From Clostridiales bacterium (lineage in GTDB: Bacteria; Bacillota; Clostridia; Christensenellales; Borkfalkiaceae): 37,629 bases of DNA. A program made the translations under genes and the position numbers. The notes below the pieces were generated by a model. The model was given only the letters and a program-made list of their open reading frames with translations, made no database searches and was not told the DNA's origin. Within the stretch, counting starts at the first letter, position 1, and every line of letters starts with the position of its first letter. Of this stretch, positions 8,640 through 18,098 are shown in pieces. The stretch lies in contig SVHK01000015.1 in assembly GCA_015055865.1 (NCBI GenBank), forward strand, positions 1 to 37,629. The letters are read 5' to 3'.

Positions 8640-9776
8640 ATGAACGGGGAATTGTATCAAGATTTTACGCTACTTATCGACGGAAAAAACGCTTTTCCCG
8701 TTATTTTGGACGCCGTAGAAAACGCGGAAAAATCCGTGGAAATTAATATGTTTATTTGGCGCGACGACGAGATAGGAAATCGTTTGGCGCAAGCCGTTTT
8801 AAAGTCGGCGGACAGGGGTGTGAAGGCGACGATATCCGTTGATAAATACGGCTCGGTATTGGAACATTTGGAAGAAAGCAGGAAGTCGTTTTTTCATAAA
8901 AAATTAAACGGGACGGAAAAAATCAAAATTTGGGGTTTGTCCGTATTTTATCCGGAACACAGAGCGAAAGGAAAAGAAAAGGATACGCTTAGCGATACTT
9001 ATCGTCAGCTACTTTCGCATCCGAATATCAAAATACAAAAAGACGTGTTCAAAGCCGACCATTCCAAGTACTATATCATCGACGGAAAAACGCTTATTTT
9101 AGGTGGAATCAACGTAGAAGATAAGGAGAACGGAAAGGATAGACAGGGTAGAGAATACCAAGACTATATGGTGAAAATCGACGGGGAACGGCACGTCGAA
9201 AATTTTAAAGCTAAGCTTTTCAAGGGCGAGAATTTATCGAGCGAATATTACTTTGGCGTAAACGTCAAGAACGGTAAGCCGTACCGCTTTGAGATGAAAG
9301 AAGAATATCTTTATTTAATCCGCAACGCAAAAAAAGAGCTTAGTTTCGTAATGGCGTACTTTTCGCCGTTGAAAAATTTTATGGAAGAGATACTTTTAGC
9401 GTCAAAGCGCGGGGTACGGGTACGCGTAATGCTCCCCCTTAGAGCGAATTTCCAAAACGATACGAACCACAAAACGGCGCGTAAGTTACTCGAAAAATCA
9501 AACGGAAATATAGAGATATATTTCACGCCGAAAATGGCGCATACCAAACTCGTTTATACGGAAGATTGGCTCTCGTTCGGTTCGACGAATATTACGAGCA
9601 AAGCGTTTAAGCAGTTGGCGGAATTAAACTTATTCGTCAAAAACGAGCCTTGTGCGTTTGCGGATACGTTAAAGCAAAGCGTAGAAGAAAACTTCGCGTT
9701 GGCTCAACGGGTAACCGATTTTAAGCAAATCAAATACAATCGCTTGAAAACGCTCGTCGAAGGTTTGCTCGTATAA
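8640..9776 (+). CDS. Phospholipase D-superfamily enzyme, cardiolipin synthase-like
   Basis: PLD-superfamily enzymes transfer phosphatidyl groups through a covalent phosphohistidine. The 378-residue protein has two HKD regions. The first is HSKYYIIDGKTLILGGINV at about residue 141. The second is HTKLVYTED at about residue 301, where Glu takes the usual Asp position and Asp follows it, ending in FGSTNI. It lacks the N-terminal membrane segments of long cardiolipin synthases and resembles the shorter ClsB-type proteins. The frame is open from a TTG at 8583, but ATG 8640 is preferred because AAAAGGAAG (8624-8632) lies at good spacing and family similarity begins here. Cardiolipin synthesis is the likeliest role. 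A nuclease or other PLD activity is not excluded. Confidence 0.88.
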   Translation: MNGELYQDFTLLIDGKNAFPVILDAVENAEKSVEINMFIWRDDEIGNRLAQAVLKSADRGVKATISVDKYGSVLEHLEESRKSFFHKKLNGTEKIKIWGLSVFYPEHRAKGKEKDTLSDTYRQLLSHPNIKIQKDVFKADHSKYYIIDGKTLILGGINVEDKENGKDRQGREYQDYMVKIDGERHVENFKAKLFKGENLSSEYYFGVNVKNGKPYRFEMKEEYLYLIRNAKKELSFVMAYFSPLKNFMEEILLASKRGVRVRVMLPLRANFQNDTNHKTARKLLEKSNGNIEIYFTPKMAHTKLVYTEDWLSFGSTNITSKAFKQLAELNLFVKNEPCAFADTLKQSVEENFALAQRVTDFKQIKYNRLKTLVEGLLV

Positions 9777-9814
9777 TTAATATAATAAGGTATATAAAAT
9801 AAGGTATATAAACG

Positions 9815-9862
9815 AATAAAACGGCTTTCGTAAGGTGAATTCTTACAAGGGACGTTTTTATT
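9815..9862 (+). terminator. Terminator after the PLD-like gene
   Basis: AATAAAACG (9815-9823) pairs with CGTTTTTATT (9853-9862). An inner stem, GTAAG with CTTAC, closes the loop. Imperfect, but followed by more Ts. Just upstream (9784-9811) is a short tandem direct repeat of ATAAGGTATATAAA. Confidence 0.6.
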
Positions 9863-9931
9863 TTGCCGAAATTTAACGATTTCAAAAAAAAATTTAAAAA
9901 AGCTGTTTAAGGGCGTTTTGCTTGGGTTACA

Positions 9932-11782
<1,851 letters not shown>

Positions 11783-11791
11783 GTCGATTAA

Positions 11792-11858
11792 ACCGCGTTT
11801 AGCGGTGGTATAACGAAACGAAATTAAGTTCAACGGGTTTGGTGAATACCGAACCCGT
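11792..11858 (+). other. Hairpins in the dnaK-dnaJ spacer
   Basis: A short stem, ACCGC/GCGGT (11792-11806), is followed by an 11-bp stem with one G-U pair (left arm 11833-11843, loop GAAT, right arm 11848-11858). No T-run follows, so full termination is unlikely. Such a structure could set the dnaK:dnaJ transcript ratio by processing or partial pausing. Confidence 0.5.
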
Positions 11859-11878
11859 ATGGCATTTAAGGTATAAGT

Positions 11879-13024
11879 ATGGCAGAAAAGAAAAATTATT
11901 ACGACGTTCTCGGCGTGGATAAAAAGGCAACGCCCGAACAAATTAAATCGGCGTATAGAAAATTGGCGATGAAATATCACCCCGACCGCAACCAAGGCAA
12001 CGCGGAGGCGGCGGAAAAATTTAAGGAAATCAACGAGGCGAACGAAACGCTTTCCGACGAACAAAAACGCGCCGCTTACGATTACGAACTCGAACACCCC
12101 GGTATGGGCGGATTCGGTGGTTTCGGTGGCGGTGGATTCGAAGGTGGATTCGGCGGTTTCGAAGATATTTTCTCTAGCTTTTTCGGCGGTGGATTCGGCG
12201 GTGGCGCAAGAACGGCGCAGTCGGAAGTCGGCGAAGATATTCAAAGAGAAATGACGTTGTCGTTTATGGACGCTGCAAAGGGTTGCACAAAGACCTTTTC
12301 CTATACGCGCAACGCGCCTTGTGAAGCTTGTAAATCGACGGGCGCAAAGGGCGGTACGGAGTATAGTACTTGTTCGCGCTGTCAAGGTAAAGGTATCGTG
12401 CAAACGGTACAAAACACCGTATTCGGACGTACGATTCGTCAATCGCCTTGTCCCGATTGCGCGGGGACGGGTCGCGTTATTAAGGAAAAATGCCCCGATT
12501 GTAAGGGTAAGGGTTGGCAAAGAAAAGAAGAAGAACTTTCCTTTAATATCCCTGCCGGCGTGGATAAGAATAGTTACATTAAAAAGAAAGGGTTTGGACA
12601 CGCGGCGCGTGGCGGTGGTTTGCCTGGCGATTTGATTATCACGTTCCGCATCGAACCGCATAAGATTTTCGTGCGCGACGGGTTTGACTTGCATATCGAT
12701 TTGCCCATTTCGTTCAAGACGGCGGCGCTCGGCGGTACGGTCAAAGTCCCGACCATTGACGACACGTTCGATTTTACCATTCCCGAAGGCACGCAAAGCG
12801 GTCAAGTCTTTACCGTTCGCGCTAAAGGGATTAAATCGGCGCGTGGCGGTACGGGGAATTTGATTTTGAAAGTGTTCGTCGAAGTCCCGACAAAACTCTC
12901 TAAAGACCAGAAAAAGAATTTCGAAAAGCTGTACGACGAAGTAGAAATCAAACAGTACGATAAGATGAAACGGTATTCGGACAACGTAGAAAGTTTTTAC
13001 GGCAAGAAACCGTACTCTAAATAA
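11879..13024 (+). CDS. dnaJ: Co-chaperone DnaJ
   Basis: DnaJ stimulates DnaK ATPase activity and delivers substrates. The 381-residue protein has the J domain with HPD at 34-36, a Gly/Phe-rich linker (about 78-110), and four zinc-binding repeats: [24 protein letters not shown] and CPDCKGKG. The first repeat has Ser in place of the usual first Gly. A C-terminal substrate-binding region follows. Length and order are those of type I DnaJ. The ribosome binding site (AAGG at 11868) is weak, so translation may be low or depend on read-through from dnaK. Confidence 0.98.
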   Translation: MAEKKNYYDVLGVDKKATPEQIKSAYRKLAMKYHPDRNQGNAEAAEKFKEINEANETLSDEQKRAAYDYELEHPGMGGFGGFGGGGFEGGFGGFEDIFSSFFGGGFGGGARTAQSEVGEDIQREMTLSFMDAAKGCTKTFSYTRNAPCEACKSTGAKGGTEYSTCSRCQGKGIVQTVQNTVFGRTIRQSPCPDCAGTGRVIKEKCPDCKGKGWQRKEEELSFNIPAGVDKNSYIKKKGFGHAARGGGLPGDLIITFRIEPHKIFVRDGFDLHIDLPISFKTAALGGTVKVPTIDDTFDFTIPEGTQSGQVFTVRAKGIKSARGGTGNLILKVFVEVPTKLSKDQKKNFEKLYDEVEIKQYDKMKRYSDNVESFYGKKPYSK

Positions 13025-13140
13025 ACGTTTTTGCTAAATTTTGCTTAAAAATCGCCAAAAAACACTTTTCTTTTTAAAGCCGAAAAGTAAAAGAATTTTT
13101 TAAAAAAGTAATTTTTCAATGAAAAATGTCATAAAAAATA

Positions 13141-13196
13141 TTGACAACTCTTTTCGCGCGTGCTATAATAATAGAGTATTAGAGATTAAAAAGGAG
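13141..13196 (+). promoter_or_regulatory. Consensus sigma-A promoter and ribosome binding site of the PH-domain gene
   Basis: TTGACA (13141-13146), 17 bp, TATAAT (13164-13169): a perfect consensus. AAGGAG is at 13191-13196. An ATG at 13201 in another frame gives an eight-codon reading frame (MGKNGKKN, stop) that overlaps the true start at 13211. Confidence 0.85.
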
Positions 13197-13210
13197 TGGT
13201 ATGGGCAAAA

Positions 13211-13882
13211 ATGGCAAGAAGAATTAGAGAAGACCATCTTTTTACAGTTGAAAAATCCATTTTTGCGAACAGCCACGTGTTGTTTTTCTGGGTTGCCTGG
13301 GTTATCGTTTCGATTGCGACTATTTGGGCCGTGCCTCTTATTATCGATAGAGCTTTGACGGACGATGGAAACCTTTGGAACGCGTTGCTCGGTTTGTACG
13401 TAACTCCTGACCTTTTAGCGTTCGCAAAGTCGCCTATTTTAGCGATTATTTGCGGTTCGTCGGCGCTCGTTGGCGTGATTGTCGCGGTATTCGTTATCAT
13501 TAATATTAAAATGTATAAGGCGTTTTTCTATACCGACCGTATCGTTATCAAGGGCGGGTTCATCGCGAGATGGGAAAAACAAATGCCTTTGACGCCGATT
13601 GTCGGCGTACATATGGACCAAAGCTTTTTCGGCCGTATCTTCGATTACGCTTCGTTCACGGTAGAAAAAATCGGACACGACGAATGGAGTTTGGCGTCTG
13701 ACGGTAAAGTCGGGGAATTGAACGGACCTGAAAGTATTTTGTTCCGTGTTTCCGAAGCATCGGCGATTAAGGAATGTTTGGAAGAACTCGTCATTCGTAC
13801 GAAAGGCGATATTTCGACGATTATGGGCAACCACGAAACGAAACAGGGCGACCGTATCGCTTCCTTAAGACCTATTTGTTAA
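13211..13882 (+). CDS. PH-domain membrane protein (YdbS/bPH2-like)
   Basis: This 223-residue protein has two membrane segments (about residues 20-45 and 72-100). A soluble part follows with KAFFYTDRIVIKGGFIARWEKQMPLTPIVGVHMDQSFFGRIFDYASF in outline, the typical bacterial PH (bPH2) pattern in which a hydrophobic anchor leads into a small beta domain. The function of this family is not established. ATG 13211 is chosen over GTG 13196, because the GTG lies inside the AAGGAG site. The 14-bp spacing to 13211 is somewhat long. The gene is monocistronic, with a perfect promoter and a strong terminator, so expression is probably high and constitutive. Confidence 0.82.
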   Translation: MARRIREDHLFTVEKSIFANSHVLFFWVAWVIVSIATIWAVPLIIDRALTDDGNLWNALLGLYVTPDLLAFAKSPILAIICGSSALVGVIVAVFVIINIKMYKAFFYTDRIVIKGGFIARWEKQMPLTPIVGVHMDQSFFGRIFDYASFTVEKIGHDEWSLASDGKVGELNGPESILFRVSEASAIKECLEELVIRTKGDISTIMGNHETKQGDRIASLRPIC

Positions 13883-13897
13883 TCAACTTAAAAAATC

Positions 13898-13932
13898 ACA
13901 CCGCTTTCGCAATACGCGAAAGCGGTGTTTTT
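13898..13932 (+). terminator. Strong terminator of the PH-domain gene
   Basis: A perfect 13-bp stem (13898-13910 with 13916-13928), loop AATAC, then a T-run. Confidence 0.93.
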
Positions 13933-13942
13933 AATGCTATAA

Positions 13943-13978
13943 AATACGGCGTTCCAAGGGGGATTGGAACGCCGTATT
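13943..13978 (-). terminator. Strong 15-bp hairpin, probable terminator of the EF-G-like transcript
   Basis: The perfect inverted repeat has arms 13943-13957 and 13964-13978 with a six-base loop. Read on the minus strand it is followed by TTTTAT, which suits a terminator for the gene ending at 14183. Confidence 0.7.
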
Positions 13979-14182
13979 CGACGGTTACGCACGGGAGGAC
14001 CGAGCGTAACGCCGAGGAGTAAGGGTGCAAGAGATTTTAGGGCAATATCTCTTGCATAAAAGCATAATTAAGTTTTGATTTTGTTCTCTACGCCGTTAGT
14101 CGTAAATCAGAACCAAGATTTTGAGTGATAAAATCGTAAGAATACTGCGTTAAAACTTGAATATGCGCAGGGTACTCGTTAA
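13979..14182 (-). other. Structured gene-free region downstream of the EF-G-like gene
   Basis: This 200-bp stretch has no plausible gene but is rich in inverted repeats. GTTACGC pairs with GCGTAAC around a 13-base loop (about 13984-14010). A 10-bp stem has arms 14026-14035 and 14047-14056. GATTTT pairs with AAAATC near 14120-14135. AAGTTTT near 14070 could pair with AAAACTT near 14153. It may be a structured 3' untranslated region or a small RNA ending at the 13943-13978 hairpin. I do not recognise a known RNA family. Confidence 0.35.
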
Positions 14183-16243
14183 TTAGTCTTTATTTGCTTT
14201 TGCCGCGGCTACCTTTTCCGCAATCATCGGCGGTACTTCTTCATAGCCTAAGAATTCGGATACGAATTTACCGCTACCACGGGTAAGGGAACGAAGTTCC
14301 ATCGTATACGTCTTAATTTCCGCAAGCGGAATTTCCGCGATAACGATAGTGGTTTCGCCTTCGGTGTTCGTGCCCATAATCCGACCGCGACGTTTGTTGA
14401 CGTCGCCCATAACGTCGCCGAGATAAGAATCGGGGATAGCAATCTTCAAGCTGTGAATCGGCTCTAAAAGAACGGGTTTTGCGTTCTTCAAGCCTTCCTT
14501 AACGGCAATCCCTGCCGCCATTTTGAAAGAAAGTTCGTTAGAGTCAACGTCGTGATAACTTCCGTCGTAGAGTACCGCTTTTACACCGATAACGGGATAG
14601 CCTGCAATAGGACCGGTTGCCATTGCTTCGCGTAAACCTTTTTCAACGGCGGGGAAATAGTTCTTGGGCACTGCGCCACCAACGACTTCTTCTTCGAAAA
14701 CGAATTCTTCTTCGCAAGGCGAGAAACGAATCTTACAATGACCGTATTGACCGTGTCCGCCCGATTGTTTCTTATGTTTACCTTCCGCTTCCGTCGTACC
14801 GCGGATAGTTTCACGGTAAGCAACCTTAGGTTCGCCGAGTTTCATATCCACGCCGTAGCGCATCTTAACTTTTTTAACGAGCATTTCAAGTTGCATATCG
14901 CCTTGACCACCGAGCAAGATTTCGCCTGTTTCGACGTTCTTTTCCACGGAGAACGTGTAGTCTTCTTCCGCGAGTTTGCCAAGACCTGCGAATACTTTGT
15001 CTTCTTCGCCTTTCTTTTCCGCCGTAACCGACATAAACAACGTCGGCTTAGGGAAGTAGATAGGCGTAAAGCGAACTTTCGCGTTCGGGTCGCAAAGGGT
15101 ATCGCCCGTGTTGGTGTTGTTGAGTTTATTGACCGCGCCAATGTCGCCTGCAACGAGTTCGTCAACGGGTTCCATCTTCTTACCACGAAGAAGATATACT
15201 TGCCCAATCCGTTCTTCCTGTTCGGTGTTCGCGTTCCAAACGGTTGAACCGCTCTTAAGCGTACCGCGGAAACTCTTTAAATAGCTAAGTTTTCCCGAAT
15301 ACGGGTCGATGACCGTCTTAAAGACTTGCGCTGCGAACGGCGCGTTTTCTTCCAAGGTAACGTTAATGACTTTATCGTTGTCCAAATCGTCCGCAAGCGT
15401 ATTCGTACGTTCTTGGGCTTGGGGCATATACGTAACGATTTCGTTCAAAAGATTGATAACGCCACGGTTTTGGAGCGCCGAGCCTGCCATAACGGGAATG
15501 GTGTTTACCGTCGCGATACCCATACGAATACCGCGAATGGTTTCTTCTTTGGTAAGTTTTCCGTCTTCGAAGAATTTATCGAGCAATACTTCGTCGTTTT
15601 CTGCCGCCGTTTCCATCAACGCGTTTTGCATTTCTTCTACTTGCGCTTTGAGTTCTTCGGGAATAGGAATTTCTTGCGGTCCGCCTTCCTTAAATAAATA
15701 CGCGCGTTCTTGCAATGCGTTGATACAACCTTGCATTTTGCCGTTTTCCATAATAGGAATTTGAATAGGCGCAAGCTTACCGGCGTATTTAGCGCGAAGC
15801 GCTGCAACCGTGCCAACGTAATCTGCGTTTTCTTTATCCATACCGTTGATAAAGATAATGAGCGGTTTGCCGAGTTTTAAGCAATAATCGACCACGCTTT
15901 CCGCACCGATGGGGATAACCCCGTTCGCGCCGATAACGAGCAACGCGCCGCCGGCTGCACGCAACCCTTCGTTGCGTTCGCCTTCAAAATCATAAAAACC
16001 GGGCAAGTCGAGAAGGTTAATCTTAACGTCTTTCCAAACGAGATAGGAGCAAGACGTGTATATGGACATCTTTTTACTGCGTTCGAGTTCGTCGTAGTCG
16101 GACACCGTCGTGCCGTCACCGACCTTACCCATACGGTCGATTGCGCCACCGTTAAAAAGCATTGCTTCGCAAAGCGTGGTTTTACCTTCGCCACCGTGTC
16201 CGATGACCGCAATGTTGCGGATATTTTCGCCTGTGTAATTCAT
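14183..16243 (-). CDS. Elongation factor G-like GTPase (EF-G paralogue)
   Basis: This is a translational-type GTPase of 686 residues with EF-G domain order. The P-loop GHGGEGKT is at 15-22. The switch II region reads DLPGF (79-83), with Phe where EF-G has the catalytic His. The base-recognition motif reads NGMD (133-136) rather than NKMD. The domain IV segment SGGHGQYGHC and a normal domain V follow. These changes fit the EF-G-like family distinct from the canonical FusA, which normally sits in the str operon. The frame reaches a GTG at 16282, but the ATG at 16243 has AAGGGGG ten bases upstream and matches the family. Its exact role is unsettled. Confidence 0.92.
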   Translation of the reverse strand: MNYTGENIRNIAVIGHGGEGKTTLCEAMLFNGGAIDRMGKVGDGTTVSDYDELERSKKMSIYTSCSYLVWKDVKINLLDLPGFYDFEGERNEGLRAAGGALLVIGANGVIPIGAESVVDYCLKLGKPLIIFINGMDKENADYVGTVAALRAKYAGKLAPIQIPIMENGKMQGCINALQERAYLFKEGGPQEIPIPEELKAQVEEMQNALMETAAENDEVLLDKFFEDGKLTKEETIRGIRMGIATVNTIPVMAGSALQNRGVINLLNEIVTYMPQAQERTNTLADDLDNDKVINVTLEENAPFAAQVFKTVIDPYSGKLSYLKSFRGTLKSGSTVWNANTEQEERIGQVYLLRGKKMEPVDELVAGDIGAVNKLNNTNTGDTLCDPNAKVRFTPIYFPKPTLFMSVTAEKKGEEDKVFAGLGKLAEEDYTFSVEKNVETGEILLGGQGDMQLEMLVKKVKMRYGVDMKLGEPKVAYRETIRGTTEAEGKHKKQSGGHGQYGHCKIRFSPCEEEFVFEEEVVGGAVPKNYFPAVEKGLREAMATGPIAGYPVIGVKAVLYDGSYHDVDSNELSFKMAAGIAVKEGLKNAKPVLLEPIHSLKIAIPDSYLGDVMGDVNKRRGRIMGTNTEGETTIVIAEIPLAEIKTYTMELRSLTRGSGKFVSEFLGYEEVPPMIAEKVAAAKANKD

Positions 16244-16324
16244 AATATTTGTTCCCCCTTGAAACTTAGAAATTTTTTTCACGCGCCCGTAGATTAAAAT
16301 TTTGCGTTCGCGTTACTTTCTACC

Positions 16325-16353
16325 ATTATATTATATTTTTTAACATTTTTCAA
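16325..16353 (-). promoter_or_regulatory. Promoter of the EF-G-like gene
   Basis: On the minus strand TTGAAA (16348-16353), 17 bp, TATAAT (16325-16330). Together with the divergent promoter at 16469-16497 this accounts for the 304-bp gene-free stretch 16244-16547, whose centre is AT-rich with A/T tracts and no gene. Confidence 0.75.
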
Positions 16354-16468
16354 GGGTTTTTTGAAAAAAATTTTTAATTTTATTTGAAAAATTTTTAAAA
16401 CGTACAAAAATTAGCTTAAAAAGGGAAAAACGGTCGGGATTTTTCGGAAAATACGGCGTTGGGAAAGG

Positions 16469-16497
16469 TTGACAAACGAAAAAAAAGCGTTTATAAT
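16469..16497 (+). promoter_or_regulatory. Consensus sigma-A promoter of the cysteine desulfurase gene
   Basis: TTGACA (16469-16474), 17 bp, TATAAT (16492-16497). The leader contains CCCTTT pairing with AAAGGG, then a GGGGAGAAGG site before the ATG. No Rrf2/IscR-type box was recognised. Confidence 0.85.
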
Positions 16498-16547
16498 AAA
16501 GGAGTAAAGCCCTTTGCGGTTGTAAAAGGGGAGAAGGTAAAGCAAAA

Positions 16548-17699
16548 ATGGAAGGAAAGATTTATTTAGACCACGCGGCGACGACTCCGCTGGATAGGGA
16601 AGTATTTGAGAAAATGATTCCCTTTTATACGGACGTTTTCGGAAACGCCGACTCTCTGCATTCGTTCGGGCGTAGCGGTCAAAACGCCGTCGATAACGCG
16701 CGGGATAAGATTGCGGAATTAATCGGCGCGAAACCGAGCGAAATTTACTTCACTTCGGGGGGTACGGAAAGCGATAATTGGGCGATGCTTGGCGGTGCGT
16801 ACGCGATGAAAAAACAGGGCAAAACGCATCTTTTGACGTCGTCAATCGAGCATCACGCCGTTTTGTCGAGCGCGGAACGTTTGGAAAAGGACGGGTTTGA
16901 CGTCGAATATTTGCCTGTGAACGCAGGTGGTAGAGTGGAAATAGCGGAAGTGCAAAAACGGTTGAGAGCGGATACTGCGCTCGTCGCGGTAATGGGCGCG
17001 AACAATGAAACGGGCGCGATTCAGCCAATCAAAGAGATTGGCGAGCTCGTAAAGAAAAACGGCAGTTTGTTTTTTACCGACTGCGTGCAATACGCGCCCT
17101 ATCGCAAAATAAACGTAGCCGATATCAACGCGGATATGATTTCCATATCGTCGCATAAGTTCTACGGTCCGAAAGGTTGTGGCGTTTTGTACGTTAAAAA
17201 GGGCGTAGCGGTGGAAAAACTCATTGCCGGCGGTGAGCAGGAACGGGGTATGCGTGGCGGAACGCTGAACGTACCGTCTATCGTCGGGTTTGCCTACGCG
17301 TTTGAAAAATGCGTTCAAGAACAAGAGCGGAACGCGGAAAAATTAAAAACTTTACGCGAAGTTTTTTTGCGTGAACTTTTAAAAATCGACGGGGTAACTT
17401 TAAACGGCGAATTTGTGGAAGAAAAAAGTGTTCCGTCGGTCGTGAACGTACGCATTGAAGGCGTGGACAACGGCACGTTCCTTTATAATATGGATTTGAA
17501 CGGGATTGCCGTGGCGGCGGGTTCGGCGTGCGCGAGCGCGTCGTTAAAACCCAGTCACGTGTTGACGGCAATGGGGTTGACGGAAAAACAAGCCAAGTCG
17601 TCCGTGCGGTTTAGTTTCGGGAAAGACAATACGAAAGAAGAATTGCTTTTTACCGCCAAGACGGTAGAAAAAATCGTGAAAAAATTAAAAAGTAAATAA
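16548..17699 (+). CDS. Cysteine desulfurase (NifS/IscS family)
   Basis: This PLP enzyme takes sulfur from cysteine for Fe-S clusters or tRNA thiolation. The 383-residue protein shows YLDHAATTPLD at the N-terminus, the EHHAV segment with the PLP-stacking His, the PLP lysine in SSHKFYGPKG (K204), and the catalytic Cys loop GSACASASLKPSHV (C328). The GSACAS form with an extended loop is the class I (NifS/IscS) type. No iscU follows. The next gene is a ferredoxin on its own promoter, so the sulfur acceptor is not shown by context and a specific symbol is withheld. Confidence 0.95.
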   Translation: MEGKIYLDHAATTPLDREVFEKMIPFYTDVFGNADSLHSFGRSGQNAVDNARDKIAELIGAKPSEIYFTSGGTESDNWAMLGGAYAMKKQGKTHLLTSSIEHHAVLSSAERLEKDGFDVEYLPVNAGGRVEIAEVQKRLRADTALVAVMGANNETGAIQPIKEIGELVKKNGSLFFTDCVQYAPYRKINVADINADMISISSHKFYGPKGCGVLYVKKGVAVEKLIAGGEQERGMRGGTLNVPSIVGFAYAFEKCVQEQERNAEKLKTLREVFLRELLKIDGVTLNGEFVEEKSVPSVVNVRIEGVDNGTFLYNMDLNGIAVAAGSACASASLKPSHVLTAMGLTEKQAKSSVRFSFGKDNTKEELLFTAKTVEKIVKKLKSK

Positions 17700-17726
17700 A
17701 AAATCGTCAAAAAAGCTTTGCAATTC

Positions 17727-17755
17727 TTTACTAATGACAAAAAAAGTGTTATAAT
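17727..17755 (+). promoter_or_regulatory. Promoter of the ferredoxin gene
   Basis: TTTACT (17727-17732), 17 bp, TATAAT (17750-17755), followed by a GGAGG site at 17783-17787. Confidence 0.7.
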
Positions 17756-17795
17756 TAAAAAGTAATAAAAAAACAAAAACTTGGAGGTAAATAAA

Positions 17796-17966
17796 ATGGC
17801 ACACGTAATTACGAACGAATGCGTTGCTTGCGGAGCTTGCGAAAGCACCTGCCCCGTAGAAGCAATTAAACTTGGCGAAGAAGGTATCTACGTTATCGAC
17901 CCCGATACCTGCGTTGATTGTGGCGCTTGCAAAGACGGTTGCCCCGTTGGCGCGATTAACGAATAA
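17796..17966 (+). CDS. 2[4Fe-4S] ferredoxin
   Basis: This small clostridial-type electron carrier has 56 residues and two CxxCxxCxxxCP cluster motifs: CVACGACESTCP and CVDCGACKDGCP. They hold two low-potential [4Fe-4S] clusters. The ATG at 17796 is chosen because GGAGG lies nine bases upstream. An upstream in-frame start at 17781 would overlap that site. It follows the cysteine desulfurase, but has its own promoter and terminator, so it is probably a separate and abundant transcript. Confidence 0.97.
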   Translation: MAHVITNECVACGACESTCPVEAIKLGEEGIYVIDPDTCVDCGACKDGCPVGAINE

Positions 17967-17986
17967 TCGTTTTCTAAAGATAAAAA

Positions 17987-18016
17987 ATCAGTCCTTTCAC
18001 AGGGCTGATTTTTTTT
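17987..18016 (+). terminator. Terminator of the ferredoxin gene
   Basis: A nine-bp stem (17987-17995 with 18001-18009, one G-U pair), loop TTCAC, then a run of eight Ts. Confidence 0.92.
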
Positions 18017-18076
18017 ATAAAAGGTTTGAGCCGTTGGGATTATACCGCCTTTAATTGGGTACACTATTAGTATTAC

Positions 18077-18082
18077 TATAAT
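18077..18082 (+). promoter_or_regulatory. -10 element of the sugar symporter gene
   Basis: TATAAT with a poor TTGGGT -35 (18055-18060) at 16-bp spacing. A weak -35 would suit an activated, substrate-regulated promoter. Confidence 0.5.
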
Positions 18083-18098
18083 AAGGCGGAAAGAAAAA

